Source of the DNA: Pedobacter psychrophilus
Lineage (GTDB): Bacteria > Bacteroidota > Bacteroidia > Sphingobacteriales > Sphingobacteriaceae
Direction of reading: 5' to 3'
Length of the DNA: 64,000 nucleotides
Assembly (NCBI RefSeq): GCF_001652725.1
Contig: NZ_LWHJ01000027.1
Span: 434,001-498,000, forward strand
Made by a program: the position numbers and the translations under genes. Below the pieces are notes generated by a model, which saw nothing but the letters and a program-made list of their open reading frames with translations, was not told the DNA's origin and ran no database searches. Below, piece after piece: positions 56,622 through 64,000 of this stretch (positions are counted from its first letter, which is position 1; each line of letters starts with the position of its first letter).

Positions 56622-57941
56622 TTAAGAATTTTCAGGATTATCGTAAAGTTGAGAAACCATTTTTATCTGTCGATATAGCATAAAAATAACGATGATTGAT
56701 AAAGAAATATAAACGGCAGAAAATAAATAAAATGAATATTGGATTCCGGGCATTGGAGTAACTGCATCTTTAGTGCGCATTATTCCATTTATTATCCAAG
56801 GTTGCCTACCAACTTCTGTTACTATCCAACCCGCTTCGACAGCTATAAAACCTAAAGGAGTTGCAAATACAAAAAGCTTAAGCAACCATTTTTTCTGTAA
56901 CCAACTTTTCTTTTTTATCAATGCAATAAAATAAGAAAATGCAATTCCCATCATTATAATTCCTAATGCAACCATTATTTGAAAAGAATAATGCGTGATA
57001 GCTATTGGAGGCTGGTTTTCTTTTGGGATTTGGTCTAAGCCTGTAACTTCAGCATTAAAATCGCCTTTGGCCATAAAACTTAATGCCCCTGGAATTTTTA
57101 TGGCATAATCTACCTTTTGATTTTTAACATCGGGAATACCACCAATAATTAATGATGCTGATTTTTCCGTATGGAAATGTGCTTCCATGGCTGCAAGTTT
57201 AGCTGGTTGTGATTTACCGACAAACTTTGCAGAAATATCTCCACTTAAAGGTTGAAGTACAGCTGCAATTGTCCCAAAAATGGCAGCTATTTTAAATGAA
57301 CGAGTATGAAAAGAGATATTCTGTTTCCTTAAAATCATGAATGCATGTACGCCAGCAACTGCAAAACCTGTTGCTGCAAAAGCTGCAATACTCATGTGTA
57401 AAGCTTGAGAAAACCAAGCATCATTAAACATGGCTGCAATAGGATCAATATTAATATATTTTCCATCCACATAATCAAAACCTGCTGGGGTGTTCATCCA
57501 TGCATTAGCTGCAACTACTAATATACCTGAAAGTAAACCACTTACACCAACTACAACTCCAGTAAACCAATGAAACCATTTGTTAAATCTATCCCAACCG
57601 TAAAGAAAAAAACCTAAGGCAATGGCTTCTATGAAAAAAGCGGTTCCTTCTAAAGAAAAGGGCATTCCAAAAATTGGTCCTGCATGTTCCATAAATTTTG
57701 GCCAAAGCAATCCTAATTCAAAAGATAACACAGTTCCAGAAACTGCACCAACTGCAAAGAAAATAGCTACACCTTTGCTCCAGGCTTTGGTAATATTTTT
57801 ATAAGAAACATCATTAGTTTTTAAATATAGATAATGAGAAACTGCCATAAAAAACGGCATCACCATACCAATACAAGAAAATATAATGTGAAAACCCAAC
57901 GAAAGAGCCATCTGCGAACGAGCGGCAATAAAATCATTCAT
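56622..57941 (-). CDS. cydA: Cytochrome bd oxidase subunit I
   Basis: 439 residues, nine or so helices. SQMALSLGFHIIFSCIGMVM carries the haem-ligand His region; WSKGVAIFFAVGAVSGTVLS FELGLLWP and EVGRQPWIINGIMRT are family signatures. The quinol-binding loop is short, as in the 'S-type' enzymes of this phylum. First gene of a two-gene operon with cydB. Confidence 0.96.
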   Translation of the reverse strand: MNDFIAARSQMALSLGFHIIFSCIGMVMPFFMAVSHYLYLKTNDVSYKNITKAWSKGVAIFFAVGAVSGTVLSFELGLLWPKFMEHAGPIFGMPFSLEGTAFFIEAIALGFFLYGWDRFNKWFHWFTGVVVGVSGLLSGILVVAANAWMNTPAGFDYVDGKYINIDPIAAMFNDAWFSQALHMSIAAFAATGFAVAGVHAFMILRKQNISFHTRSFKIAAIFGTIAAVLQPLSGDISAKFVGKSQPAKLAAMEAHFHTEKSASLIIGGIPDVKNQKVDYAIKIPGALSFMAKGDFNAEVTGLDQIPKENQPPIAITHYSFQIMVALGIIMMGIAFSYFIALIKKKSWLQKKWLLKLFVFATPLGFIAVEAGWIVTEVGRQPWIINGIMRTKDAVTPMPGIQYSFYLFSAVYISLSIIVIFMLYRQIKMVSQLYDNPENS

Positions 57942-58034
57942 TTTAATAATTTTTTATTCTACGCAAATCTACAGAATATCAAATTTTAACTTGGCTTATA
58001 AAAGATGAGAATATAATTTAAAGTGATTATTAAT

Positions 58035-58066
58035 AAAAAAAATAGGGATACCGTTTGGCATCCCTA
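58035..58066 (-). terminator. Terminator after the M3 peptidase gene
   Basis: Minus-strand stem TAGGGATGCC-AAAC-GGTATCCCTA followed by a run of eight T, 27 bases past the peptidase stop. Confidence 0.82.
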
Positions 58067-58092
58067 AATCTTAATTAAAATTTATTATTTAG

Positions 58093-59799
58093 TTAATCTA
58101 ATTTTTCTAGTTCACTCTTTACAAAATCCATTAATTCTTTAATATAATCTGCACTGAAATTAAATTTGATACCTGCAGTTTCATAAATGGTTTTCATGTC
58201 TTTTGTGTAACCTAACTTTAGTGCTTCCATATATTTTGCTAAACCTTTTGTTGGATTTTCTTTGTAGTTTTTCCAAACTGCAATTGCTCCTAACTGCGCA
58301 ATAGCGTATTCTATGTAATAAAAAGGCACTTCAAAAATGTGTAATTGTTTTTGCCAAAGATTTTCTAAAGCTTCTTGATGTTCGCTCCAATCTACAAAGT
58401 TAGCTCCAAAACGATTAAAAATATTTGTCCAAGCTTTTGTTCTTTCTTCTACGGTATGGGTTGGGTTAGTATAAATCCAATGTTGGAAAGAATCAACTAC
58501 TGCAACCCAAGGCAAAGTTTTCAAAACATCTTTTAATTGGTAACGCTTTGCTCTTTTTAATTCTTCTTCATCCTTAAAAAACTCATCCCAATGGTCCATA
58601 GAAATTAATTCCATGCTCATAGATGCTAATTCAGCAACCTCAGAAGGGCAATGTTTAAAATCGTTCAATTCTAAATTTGCAGTTAAAAATGTATGAACAG
58701 CGTGGCCACCTTCATGAACCATTGTAGTTAAATCTCTAAAAGAATTAGCAGAGTTCATAAATATGAAAGGTGCGCCAGTTTCTGAAAGTGGGTAATTATA
58801 ACCTCCAGGAGCTTTTCCCTTCCTGCTTTCTACATCAAAAAGTCCATTAGCTTTCATTATTTCTAATCGAGAACCTAAATAACTATCTAATTTGTTGAAA
58901 CAATTAGTTGCTTTTTCAATTAGCTCCTCGCCATTGTTGAAAGGAATTAAAGCTGCTTTTCCAGAAGTATCAACCTCGGTATCCCAAGGTTTTAAACTGT
59001 CTAATTTTAAAAGACTTTTTCTTTCTTCCGCTTGTGCTGATAACAAGGGAACTACTTCCTTTTCAATTGCATCATGAAAATCAAAACAATCTTGAGGCGT
59101 GTAATCAAATCGGCCTAAAGCCTGAAACATATAATCTCTAAAATTATCAAATCCAGCATTTAAAGCAACTTCATGACGCAAGTCTTTTAACTTATTAAAC
59201 AAGCCATCTAATTTATCTTTGTCTTCTAGTCTTCTTGCAGTAATTGCTTCCCAAGCTTCTTGACGGGTTTCTCTATTTAAATCCTTTAAAAAATTTGCGG
59301 CTTGCTCTAGAGTATATTCTTGTCCGTTTAGTGTAACCGACATTGCACCCGTAATACCCTGATACTTTTGTTGCTCTACTTGTAATTCGGTTTGTAAAGG
59401 AATATTTTTTTCTCTAAAAAGTTCTAATGCTTTTCTTATCCCACGTAAGTAAACAAAGTATTTATCTTGGTCTAAATCTTTTACAAAAGGAGAATCATTT
59501 AGTTTTTTGTTTAAATCATTTCCAATCGGGGCAATTTTAGGCTCAATTTCAGTCGCAAAATACTGGAACGATTTCACTAAATCCTCGTTTGCAGTATCGC
59601 AACTCATTTTGATATATCGCCAAGCAAAATCTTCTTCAAGTGCGGCTTCAACTTCGCTTTTGTCTTTAAGCCATTTTTCTAATTCATTTACTGAATTGAT
59701 TTCTCGGTTTAAAAGTTCGTTAAAAATTGGTTCTAACGCATGCCAATCCATATTTAATTCTTGAGGAATGTAATTCCTTTTCGCTTTTTCTAAAATCAT
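58093..59799 (-). CDS. M3-family oligoendopeptidase
   Basis: 568 residues, cytosolic zinc peptidase. TTMVHEGGHAVHTFL contains the HExxH zinc motif near residues 361-365, and NDFKHCPSEVAELASMSMEL supplies the third ligand Glu. Length and layout match oligoendopeptidase F-like M3 enzymes that degrade short peptides. Its start overlaps the UbiA stop by four bases (ATGA), so they are translated as a pair. Confidence 0.9.
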   Translation of the reverse strand: MILEKAKRNYIPQELNMDWHALEPIFNELLNREINSVNELEKWLKDKSEVEAALEEDFAWRYIKMSCDTANEDLVKSFQYFATEIEPKIAPIGNDLNKKLNDSPFVKDLDQDKYFVYLRGIRKALELFREKNIPLQTELQVEQQKYQGITGAMSVTLNGQEYTLEQAANFLKDLNRETRQEAWEAITARRLEDKDKLDGLFNKLKDLRHEVALNAGFDNFRDYMFQALGRFDYTPQDCFDFHDAIEKEVVPLLSAQAEERKSLLKLDSLKPWDTEVDTSGKAALIPFNNGEELIEKATNCFNKLDSYLGSRLEIMKANGLFDVESRKGKAPGGYNYPLSETGAPFIFMNSANSFRDLTTMVHEGGHAVHTFLTANLELNDFKHCPSEVAELASMSMELISMDHWDEFFKDEEELKRAKRYQLKDVLKTLPWVAVVDSFQHWIYTNPTHTVEERTKAWTNIFNRFGANFVDWSEHQEALENLWQKQLHIFEVPFYYIEYAIAQLGAIAVWKNYKENPTKGLAKYMEALKLGYTKDMKTIYETAGIKFNFSADYIKELMDFVKSELEKLD

Positions 59800-60656
59800 A
59801 AGTGGTGTCTGTAATAAATATCAAATAAAAAAAATATGGCGAAAGCTACAGAAGCTATGCCGTTTGTGGTCATGAAGGCGAAATTTACTTTGCTTAAATT
59901 ATTTGGCTTTACCAGTTGATGCTGATAAACCAACATTCCAATAAAAATTGCTAAACCAATATAGTAAGGCCAGGTTAATGGTGTAAAAAATAAGGGAGCA
60001 ATTACAAAAAGTGCTGCGAAAACATGCAGAATATTACTCACCATTAAAGCTCTCTCTTTTCCTAAATAGGAGGGAATAGAATGCAAATTTTGTGTTCTAT
60101 CAAAATCTTCATCCTGTAAGGCATAAATAATATCAAAACCGCTAACCCAACATAAAACCGCTAATGAAAATAAAACAGGTAAAAGTGCAAATTCGCCAGT
60201 TACTACTAAATATGCACCAATAGGAGCGAGGGAAAGCCCCAGACCTAACACTAAGTGACAAAGAGCGGTAAATCTTTTGGTGGCGCTGTAACCTAATACC
60301 ACTAATAATGCTATTGGAGATAGAAAAAAGCAAAGTAGATTGATAAAATAAGTTGCAATTATAAATAGTAAGCAATTAATGATTGTAAATGTTAAAGCAT
60401 TATTTGCTGAAATTCTACCTGAAGGAATATCGCGTAATTTTGTACGTGGGTTTTTAGCATCAATTTCCCGATCTAAATAACGATTAAAAGCCATGGCGGC
60501 ATTTCTTGCGCAAAACATACATAAAATCATCAAGACTAATTTTAGCCAGGAAAACTCATGATCTGTGGTACTTATAGCCAGAAAAAATCCTATAAAAGCA
60601 AAAGGCATTGCAAATATGGTATGGGAAAAGGTAACTAATGAAAGGTATTTTTTCAT
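59796..60656 (-). CDS. UbiA-family prenyltransferase
   Basis: 286 residues, about eight membrane helices. MAFNRYLDREIDAKNPRTKL holds the first Asp-rich prenyl-diphosphate motif and DIIYALQDEDFDRTQNLHSI the second. It attaches a polyprenyl chain to an aromatic or quinone precursor. Whether this is the 4-hydroxybenzoate or the menaquinone type cannot be decided from sequence alone. Overlaps the M3 peptidase gene by four bases. Confidence 0.9.
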   Translation of the reverse strand: MKKYLSLVTFSHTIFAMPFAFIGFFLAISTTDHEFSWLKLVLMILCMFCARNAAMAFNRYLDREIDAKNPRTKLRDIPSGRISANNALTFTIINCLLFIIATYFINLLCFFLSPIALLVVLGYSATKRFTALCHLVLGLGLSLAPIGAYLVVTGEFALLPVLFSLAVLCWVSGFDIIYALQDEDFDRTQNLHSIPSYLGKERALMVSNILHVFAALFVIAPLFFTPLTWPYYIGLAIFIGMLVYQHQLVKPNNLSKVNFAFMTTNGIASVAFAIFFLFDIYYRHHL

Positions 60657-60670
60657 TTAAAATTTATGTT

Positions 60671-61309
60671 TTAACCTAAAGAAGGACTTTGTCTTTCCTC
60701 AAATTCTGGAACAACAAAGTTTCCATTTATCTCATGTATCAATGCTAGAACATCGTCTTTGCCCAATTGGTTTTCTGCAGAGGTTAAAATCATTTGTGGA
60801 ACTTCTTCAAAGAACTCAGATAATTCTTTTTTAAATTGAGCCATGTTCTGTTGAGATTTCACTGCACCTTGTTTATCTGCTTTTGTAAATAAAAGGTAGA
60901 AAGGAATTCCTTTTTCTCCTAATGAACAGCAAAACTCAATATCAATTTTTTGAGGTTCTAATCGGCTATCTATTAGTACAAAAACCACTTGTAAACTTTC
61001 TCTTTTCTCCAGGTAGAACCTGATAAATTTTGCCCATTCTGCTCTATTAGATTTTGAGCTTTTCGCATAGCCATAACCCGGTAAATCAACTATATACCAT
61101 TCTTTATTAATTAAAAAGTGATTAATAAGCTGAGTTTTACCTGGTTTTTGAGAAGTTTTAGCCAAACCTTTCACATTAACAATCATATTTATTAATGAGG
61201 ATTTACCAACGTTAGAACGCCCTATAAAAGCATATTCTGGCAAAATTGGCGGAGGCAGCTTGCTAATTCTTGTATTACTTACCGTAAAGTCGGCAGATTT
61301 TATAATCAT
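60671..61309 (-). CDS. engB: Ribosome biogenesis GTPase EngB/YihA/YsxC
   Basis: 212 residues. P-loop AFIGRSNVGKSSLINMIV, G3 VDLPGYGYA, G4 FTKAD. EngB acts in large-subunit assembly. Typical length, with a short acidic tail. Lies 14 bases before the UbiA gene on the same strand and may head that transcript. Confidence 0.96.
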   Translation of the reverse strand: MIIKSADFTVSNTRISKLPPPILPEYAFIGRSNVGKSSLINMIVNVKGLAKTSQKPGKTQLINHFLINKEWYIVDLPGYGYAKSSKSNRAEWAKFIRFYLEKRESLQVVFVLIDSRLEPQKIDIEFCCSLGEKGIPFYLLFTKADKQGAVKSQQNMAQFKKELSEFFEEVPQMILTSAENQLGKDDVLALIHEINGNFVVPEFEERQSPSLG

Positions 61310-61434
61310 AACACAAAGTTAATCTAATTTTTATTTGAACAAGGATTGGTTTGTAGATAGAAGGTTAAAACGAAATCTTAATTTATAATCGTGATCAATC
61401 ATTTTAAATATATCTTTGAGTTTGCAAAACAATT

Positions 61435-61518
61435 GTCCGGGTGGCGAAATTGGTAGACGCACCAGCTTGAGGGGCTGGCGCCCGTTTGGGTGTGGCAGTT
61501 CGAATCTGCTCTCGGACA
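61435..61518 (+). tRNA. tRNA-Leu (GAG)
   Basis: 84 bases folding as a class II tRNA. Acceptor GTCCGGG pairs with CTCGGAC (one G-T); anticodon stem CCAGC/GCTGG encloses TTGAGGG with anticodon GAG; a long variable arm GCGCCCGTTTGGGTGT; T arm GGCAGTTCGAATCTGC. The discriminator is A; CCA is not encoded in full. A terminator follows at once. Confidence 0.96.
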
Positions 61519-61519
61519 C

Positions 61520-61556
61520 AAAAAAACCGCTTTAATTATCTTAAAGCGGTTTTTTA
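61520..61556. terminator. Terminator after tRNA-Leu
   Basis: AAAAAAACCGCTTTAA-TTATC-TTAAAGCGGTTTTTT: long stem with A/T runs on both strands, also usable by the toxin-antitoxin genes on the other strand. Confidence 0.9.
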
Positions 61557-61581
61557 TTTTTGAAATAAATTTTTTAGGATT

Positions 61582-61845
61582 TTATTTATTGTAGTGTCCT
61601 TTTAAGGAATAGACATTAATAGTTTCAAAGTCAACATCATAAATGATGCGATGTTCGTTGTTAATACGTCTTGACCATTGTCCAGATAATTCATATTTTA
61701 GTTGCTCTGGCTTTCCAATACCTTGAAAAGGATTTGAAATTATATCCCTTAATAATTCTTCTATTTTAATTTGAACAGATTTATTTCCAGATTTTTTCCA
61801 ATAATCAAAGTCTTTTTTTGCTTTTCCATGGAATATTATTTCCAT
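61582..61845 (-). CDS. YoeB-type mRNA-cleaving toxin
   Basis: 87 residues of the Txe/YoeB family. NPFQGIGKPEQLKYELSGQW SRRIN and the tail VYSLKGHY give the expected catalytic residues E47, R66, H84 and Y85. Cleaves mRNA on the ribosome until neutralised by its antitoxin. Start overlaps the antitoxin's end by 10 bases, the usual order. Confidence 0.9.
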   Translation of the reverse strand: MEIIFHGKAKKDFDYWKKSGNKSVQIKIEELLRDIISNPFQGIGKPEQLKYELSGQWSRRINNEHRIIYDVDFETINVYSLKGHYNK

Positions 61846-62027
61846 AAATTTTCTAAATCTACTTTTAACCCTTTTTTACCTTGATTTTTTTCCTCTATCC
61901 CTTTTACAATTTCGGACACAAACTCAGCATTATAAGAGCTATTAACGACTTTAGCATTAAATTTTTTTATAATCTGCAAAAATAAATCCTTTTCTTCCTC
62001 AGGTATTTCTATAGTTAAAGTAGTCAT
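61836..62027 (-). CDS. Antitoxin of the YoeB-type pair
   Basis: 63 residues. The N-terminus TTLTIEIPEEEKDLFLQIIK looks like a short DNA-binding beta strand plus helix, and the acidic/basic C-terminal half (VSEIVKGIEEKNQGKKGLKV) is a likely toxin-binding tail. It differs from canonical YefM; the short form is common in Bacteroidota. Function assigned by position and overlap. Confidence 0.78.
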   Translation of the reverse strand: MTTLTIEIPEEEKDLFLQIIKKFNAKVVNSSYNAEFVSEIVKGIEEKNQGKKGLKVDLENLWK

Positions 62028-62118
62028 ATCTTATTGTTTTAAACAAATATAAAATAATAGTTTCTTAAATAATCTGTTTAATATATTGTTTTGCTTATTT
62101 GAGAAACGAAAGAAAAAA

Positions 62119-63222
62119 TTACAAATTCCCCCTCAACTCTTGCTCTCTTTCAATCGCTTCAAACAAAGCCTTAAAGTTTCCTGCTCCAAAAGATTGAGCT
62201 CCTTTTCTTTGGATAATTTCAAAAAACACAGTTGGACGATCTTGCAAAGGTTTGGTAAAAATTTGTAGTAAATAACCTTCCTCATCTCTATCTACTAATA
62301 TTTTATGCTCTTTTAATACTTTAATATCCTCATCAATTTTACCTACACGGTCTAACAAATCTTCATAATAAGTATCGGGAGTGTCTAAAAATTCAATTCC
62401 TTTTGCTTTTAATTTTTTTACCGTATCTACAATATCTGCGGTAGCAATAGCAACATGTTGTACGCCTTCGCCTTCGTAAAATTCTAAATATTCTTCAATT
62501 TGAGATTTCCTTTTACCTTCTGCTGGTTCATTTATTGGAAATTTCACATAACCATTTCCGTTGCTCATTACCTTACTCATTAATGCAGAATATTCTGTTG
62601 AAATGGCTTTATCATCAAAAGTTAAGATATTTTTGAAACCCATGGTGTCTTCATAAAAGCTGACCCATTTATTCATTTGGTGCCAACCCACGTTTCCTAC
62701 GCAATGGTCAACATGTAATAAGCCTATTTCCTCTGGGTTATATGTCGAAGTGTATGGTTGATATCCTGGTAAAAACAGGCCGTTATAGTTTTTTCTTTCG
62801 ATAAATAAATGGATAGTTTCTCCGTAAGTGTAAATCCCACTTTGTTTGATCTCTCCATTTTCATCCGATAAAGTTTCTGGTTCTAAAAAAGACCTTGCAC
62901 CTCTTTTTACCGTTTCTTCATGTGCTTTATAAGCATCATCCACCCAAAGTGCTAAAATTTTAACGCCATCGCCATGCTTTAAAACATGATGTGCAACTGG
63001 ATGGTTGGAACGCAAAGCAGATGTTAAGATAAATCGTATTTTCCCTTGCTGAATCACATAGGAAGCTGTGTCTTTAACTCCAGTTTCTGGTCCGGCATAA
63101 GCCACACTTTGAAAACCAAAAGCTGTTTTATAAAAATGTGCAGCTTGTTTTGCATTTCCTACATAAAATTCTACATAGTCTGTTCCGTTAATGGGAAGGA
63201 AATCTTTTGAGTCATTTGTCAT
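62119..63222 (-). CDS. hppD: 4-hydroxyphenylpyruvate dioxygenase
   Basis: 367 residues from the ATG at 63222 (MTNDSKDFLPINGTDYVEFY). The frame stays open to 63288, but those 22 residues repeat MTN three times and come from word-repeat DNA, so they are not counted. Two vicinal-oxygen-chelate domains; LLHVDHCVGNVGWHQM and VQHVAIATADIVDTV carry the two iron His, and PTVFFEIIQRKG the Glu. Converts 4-hydroxyphenylpyruvate to homogentisate in tyrosine breakdown. Upstream hmgA is next in the pathway. Confidence 0.94.
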   Translation of the reverse strand: MTNDSKDFLPINGTDYVEFYVGNAKQAAHFYKTAFGFQSVAYAGPETGVKDTASYVIQQGKIRFILTSALRSNHPVAHHVLKHGDGVKILALWVDDAYKAHEETVKRGARSFLEPETLSDENGEIKQSGIYTYGETIHLFIERKNYNGLFLPGYQPYTSTYNPEEIGLLHVDHCVGNVGWHQMNKWVSFYEDTMGFKNILTFDDKAISTEYSALMSKVMSNGNGYVKFPINEPAEGKRKSQIEEYLEFYEGEGVQHVAIATADIVDTVKKLKAKGIEFLDTPDTYYEDLLDRVGKIDEDIKVLKEHKILVDRDEEGYLLQIFTKPLQDRPTVFFEIIQRKGAQSFGAGNFKALFEAIEREQELRGNL

Positions 63223-63397
63223 TGTTTCATTAGTATTTTCAGAATGGCTAATTAGTTCATTAGTCATTGGTTCATTAGGATTTGTCATGTCTTTATGTGT
63301 TATAGTCTGAAGTCCGAGGACCGAAGTCTAAATTTTTAATTTTTAATTTTAATTTTCTTTGTCTTTTATCTTGCTACTCAAATCTCAGTACTCAAAT
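63223..63397 (-). repeat. Word-repeat spacer between hmgA and hppD
   Basis: On the minus strand this 175-base stretch consists of near-repeats: ATTTGAGTACTGAGATTTGA, AAAATTAAAAATTAAAAATT, GACTTCGGTCCTCGGACTTC, then AATGAACCAATGACTAATGA and AATGAAACAATGACAAATGA. Such phrase-like repeats are frequent filler in Bacteroidota genomes. The last part keeps the hppD frame open by chance. Confidence 0.55.
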
Positions 63398-64000
63398 CTA
63401 TTCAGTCATCCAACTTTTATAATAGTTAGGATCTTCAATTTCTAAAGCATTTTCTGTTAACATTAATGGTCGGAAAGGATCAATCATAACGGCTAATTCC
63501 TCGGTACTTTCTTTACCGATAGATTTTTCTACCGTTCCGGGATGTGGACCATGAGGAATTCCTCCTGGATGTAAAGTGATTTGTCCTTTTTCTACTGATT
63601 TACGACTCATAAAATCTCCATCTACATAATATAAAACTTCATCAGAATCTACATTTGAGTGATTATAAGGAGCCGGAATTGATAGTGGATGATAATCGTA
63701 TTTACGCGGAACAAAAGAACAAACCACAAAATTATGTGCTTCAAATGTTTGATGAACCGGCGGTGGTTGATGTAAGCGACCTGTAATTGGTTCAAAATTA
63801 TGGATGCTAAATCCCCATGGATAATGAAAACCATCCCAACCAATAAAATCAAAAGGATGTGTTCCATAAGTGTATGGATAAATCAATCCCTGTTTTTTTA
63901 TTAATATTTTATAATCACCTTTTTCATCTATAGTTTCTAAATTTTGAGGTGTTTTAATATCTCTTTCACAAAAAGGAGAATGTTCTAAAAGTTGACCGTT
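63398..64000 (-). CDS. hmgA: Homogentisate 1,2-dioxygenase (5' end outside the window)
   Basis: The frame is open to the window edge: 200 residues here, N-terminus missing. PYTYGTHPFDFIGWDGFHYP, PPPVHQTFEAHNFVVCSFVP and ITLHPGGIPHGPHPG are diagnostic and hold iron-binding His/Glu. Ring-opens homogentisate to maleylacetoacetate, the step after HppD. A TTG at 63886 is not the start, since the frame reads through it into upstream family-like sequence. Complete length should be about 385. Confidence 0.93.
   Translation of the reverse strand, partial: NGQLLEHSPFCERDIKTPQNLETIDEKGDYKILIKKQGLIYPYTYGTHPFDFIGWDGFHYPWGFSIHNFEPITGRLHQPPPVHQTFEAHNFVVCSFVPRKYDYHPLSIPAPYNHSNVDSDEVLYYVDGDFMSRKSVEKGQITLHPGGIPHGPHPGTVEKSIGKESTEELAVMIDPFRPLMLTENALEIEDPNYYKSWMTE

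Noticed and set aside
61331-61519. 62-codon minus-strand frame
   Set aside because: It lies across tRNA-Leu(GAG) and is its antisense shadow.
63649-63867. 72-codon minus-strand frame inside hmgA
   Set aside because: It is in a different frame from the clear homogentisate dioxygenase sequence.
63398-63886. hmgA as a complete 162-residue gene starting at TTG
   Set aside because: The same frame is open to the window edge and continues with sensible sequence, so it is simply cut by the window.

Overview
The window is A+T-rich DNA from a member of the Bacteroidota, most likely Sphingobacteriales and close to Pedobacter. The evidence is the gene set (DUF1343/NamZ, SpmA-SpmB fusion, membrane MutS homologue, YdeI protein with a CDGSH tail, HppD-HmgA tyrosine catabolism), start sites without Shine-Dalgarno sequences, TAnnTTTG-type -7 boxes, and an orphan type IX secretion sorting-tail fragment. 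Most of it is ordinary chromosome. The genus is inferred from protein character, not from a search.

Layout. 1-4950: secreted propeller-amidohydrolase, DUF2254 membrane protein, DUF2007 protein. 4951-8660: four same-strand accessory genes separated by attC-like inverted repeats, which looks like an integron-cassette cluster without an integrase. 8671-14504: macroglobulin-like protein, a lipoprotein overlapping a GH113-like glycosidase, a short-chain dehydrogenase. 14505-15110: repeat-packed intergenic DNA. 15111-16955: topB. 17202-19992: a decaying GGCC-type (HaeIII-like) restriction-modification locus; its methyltransferase is split by a two-gene cassette (small protein plus putative PD-(D/E)XK nuclease) and a dispersed repeat, and its endonuclease carries an early stop. 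20067-25204: YdeI-CDGSH, mgsA, SpmAB, prfC and a Kir-type K+ channel.

25266-29086 is a tryptophan operon (trpD-F-B-A) preceded by a previously hidden leader peptide with three consecutive Trp codons and an attenuator-type terminator; trpE, trpG and trpC are absent here. Two nhaA paralogues, a threonylcarbamoyl-AMP synthase, yidC, pyrG, rlmH, a response regulator, an OmpA lipoprotein, a membrane MutS homologue, NamZ, a LolC/E-type permease, YyaL, SlyD, small membrane proteins, a cold-shock protein and an acyl-CoA carboxylase subunit follow.

50566-55448 handles deoxynucleotide synthesis and thiol redox: nrdB, nrdA, a Cys-rich small protein and trxB. 55590-61309 holds cydBA, an M3 oligopeptidase coupled to a UbiA prenyltransferase, and engB. 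tRNA-Leu(GAG), a YoeB-type toxin-antitoxin pair, and hppD with the cut-off hmgA close the window.

The most unusual items are the attC-like cassette cluster, the trp leader attenuator, the cassette-split restriction-modification locus, a dispersed repeat family with three copies here, and a stranded sorting-tail relic.
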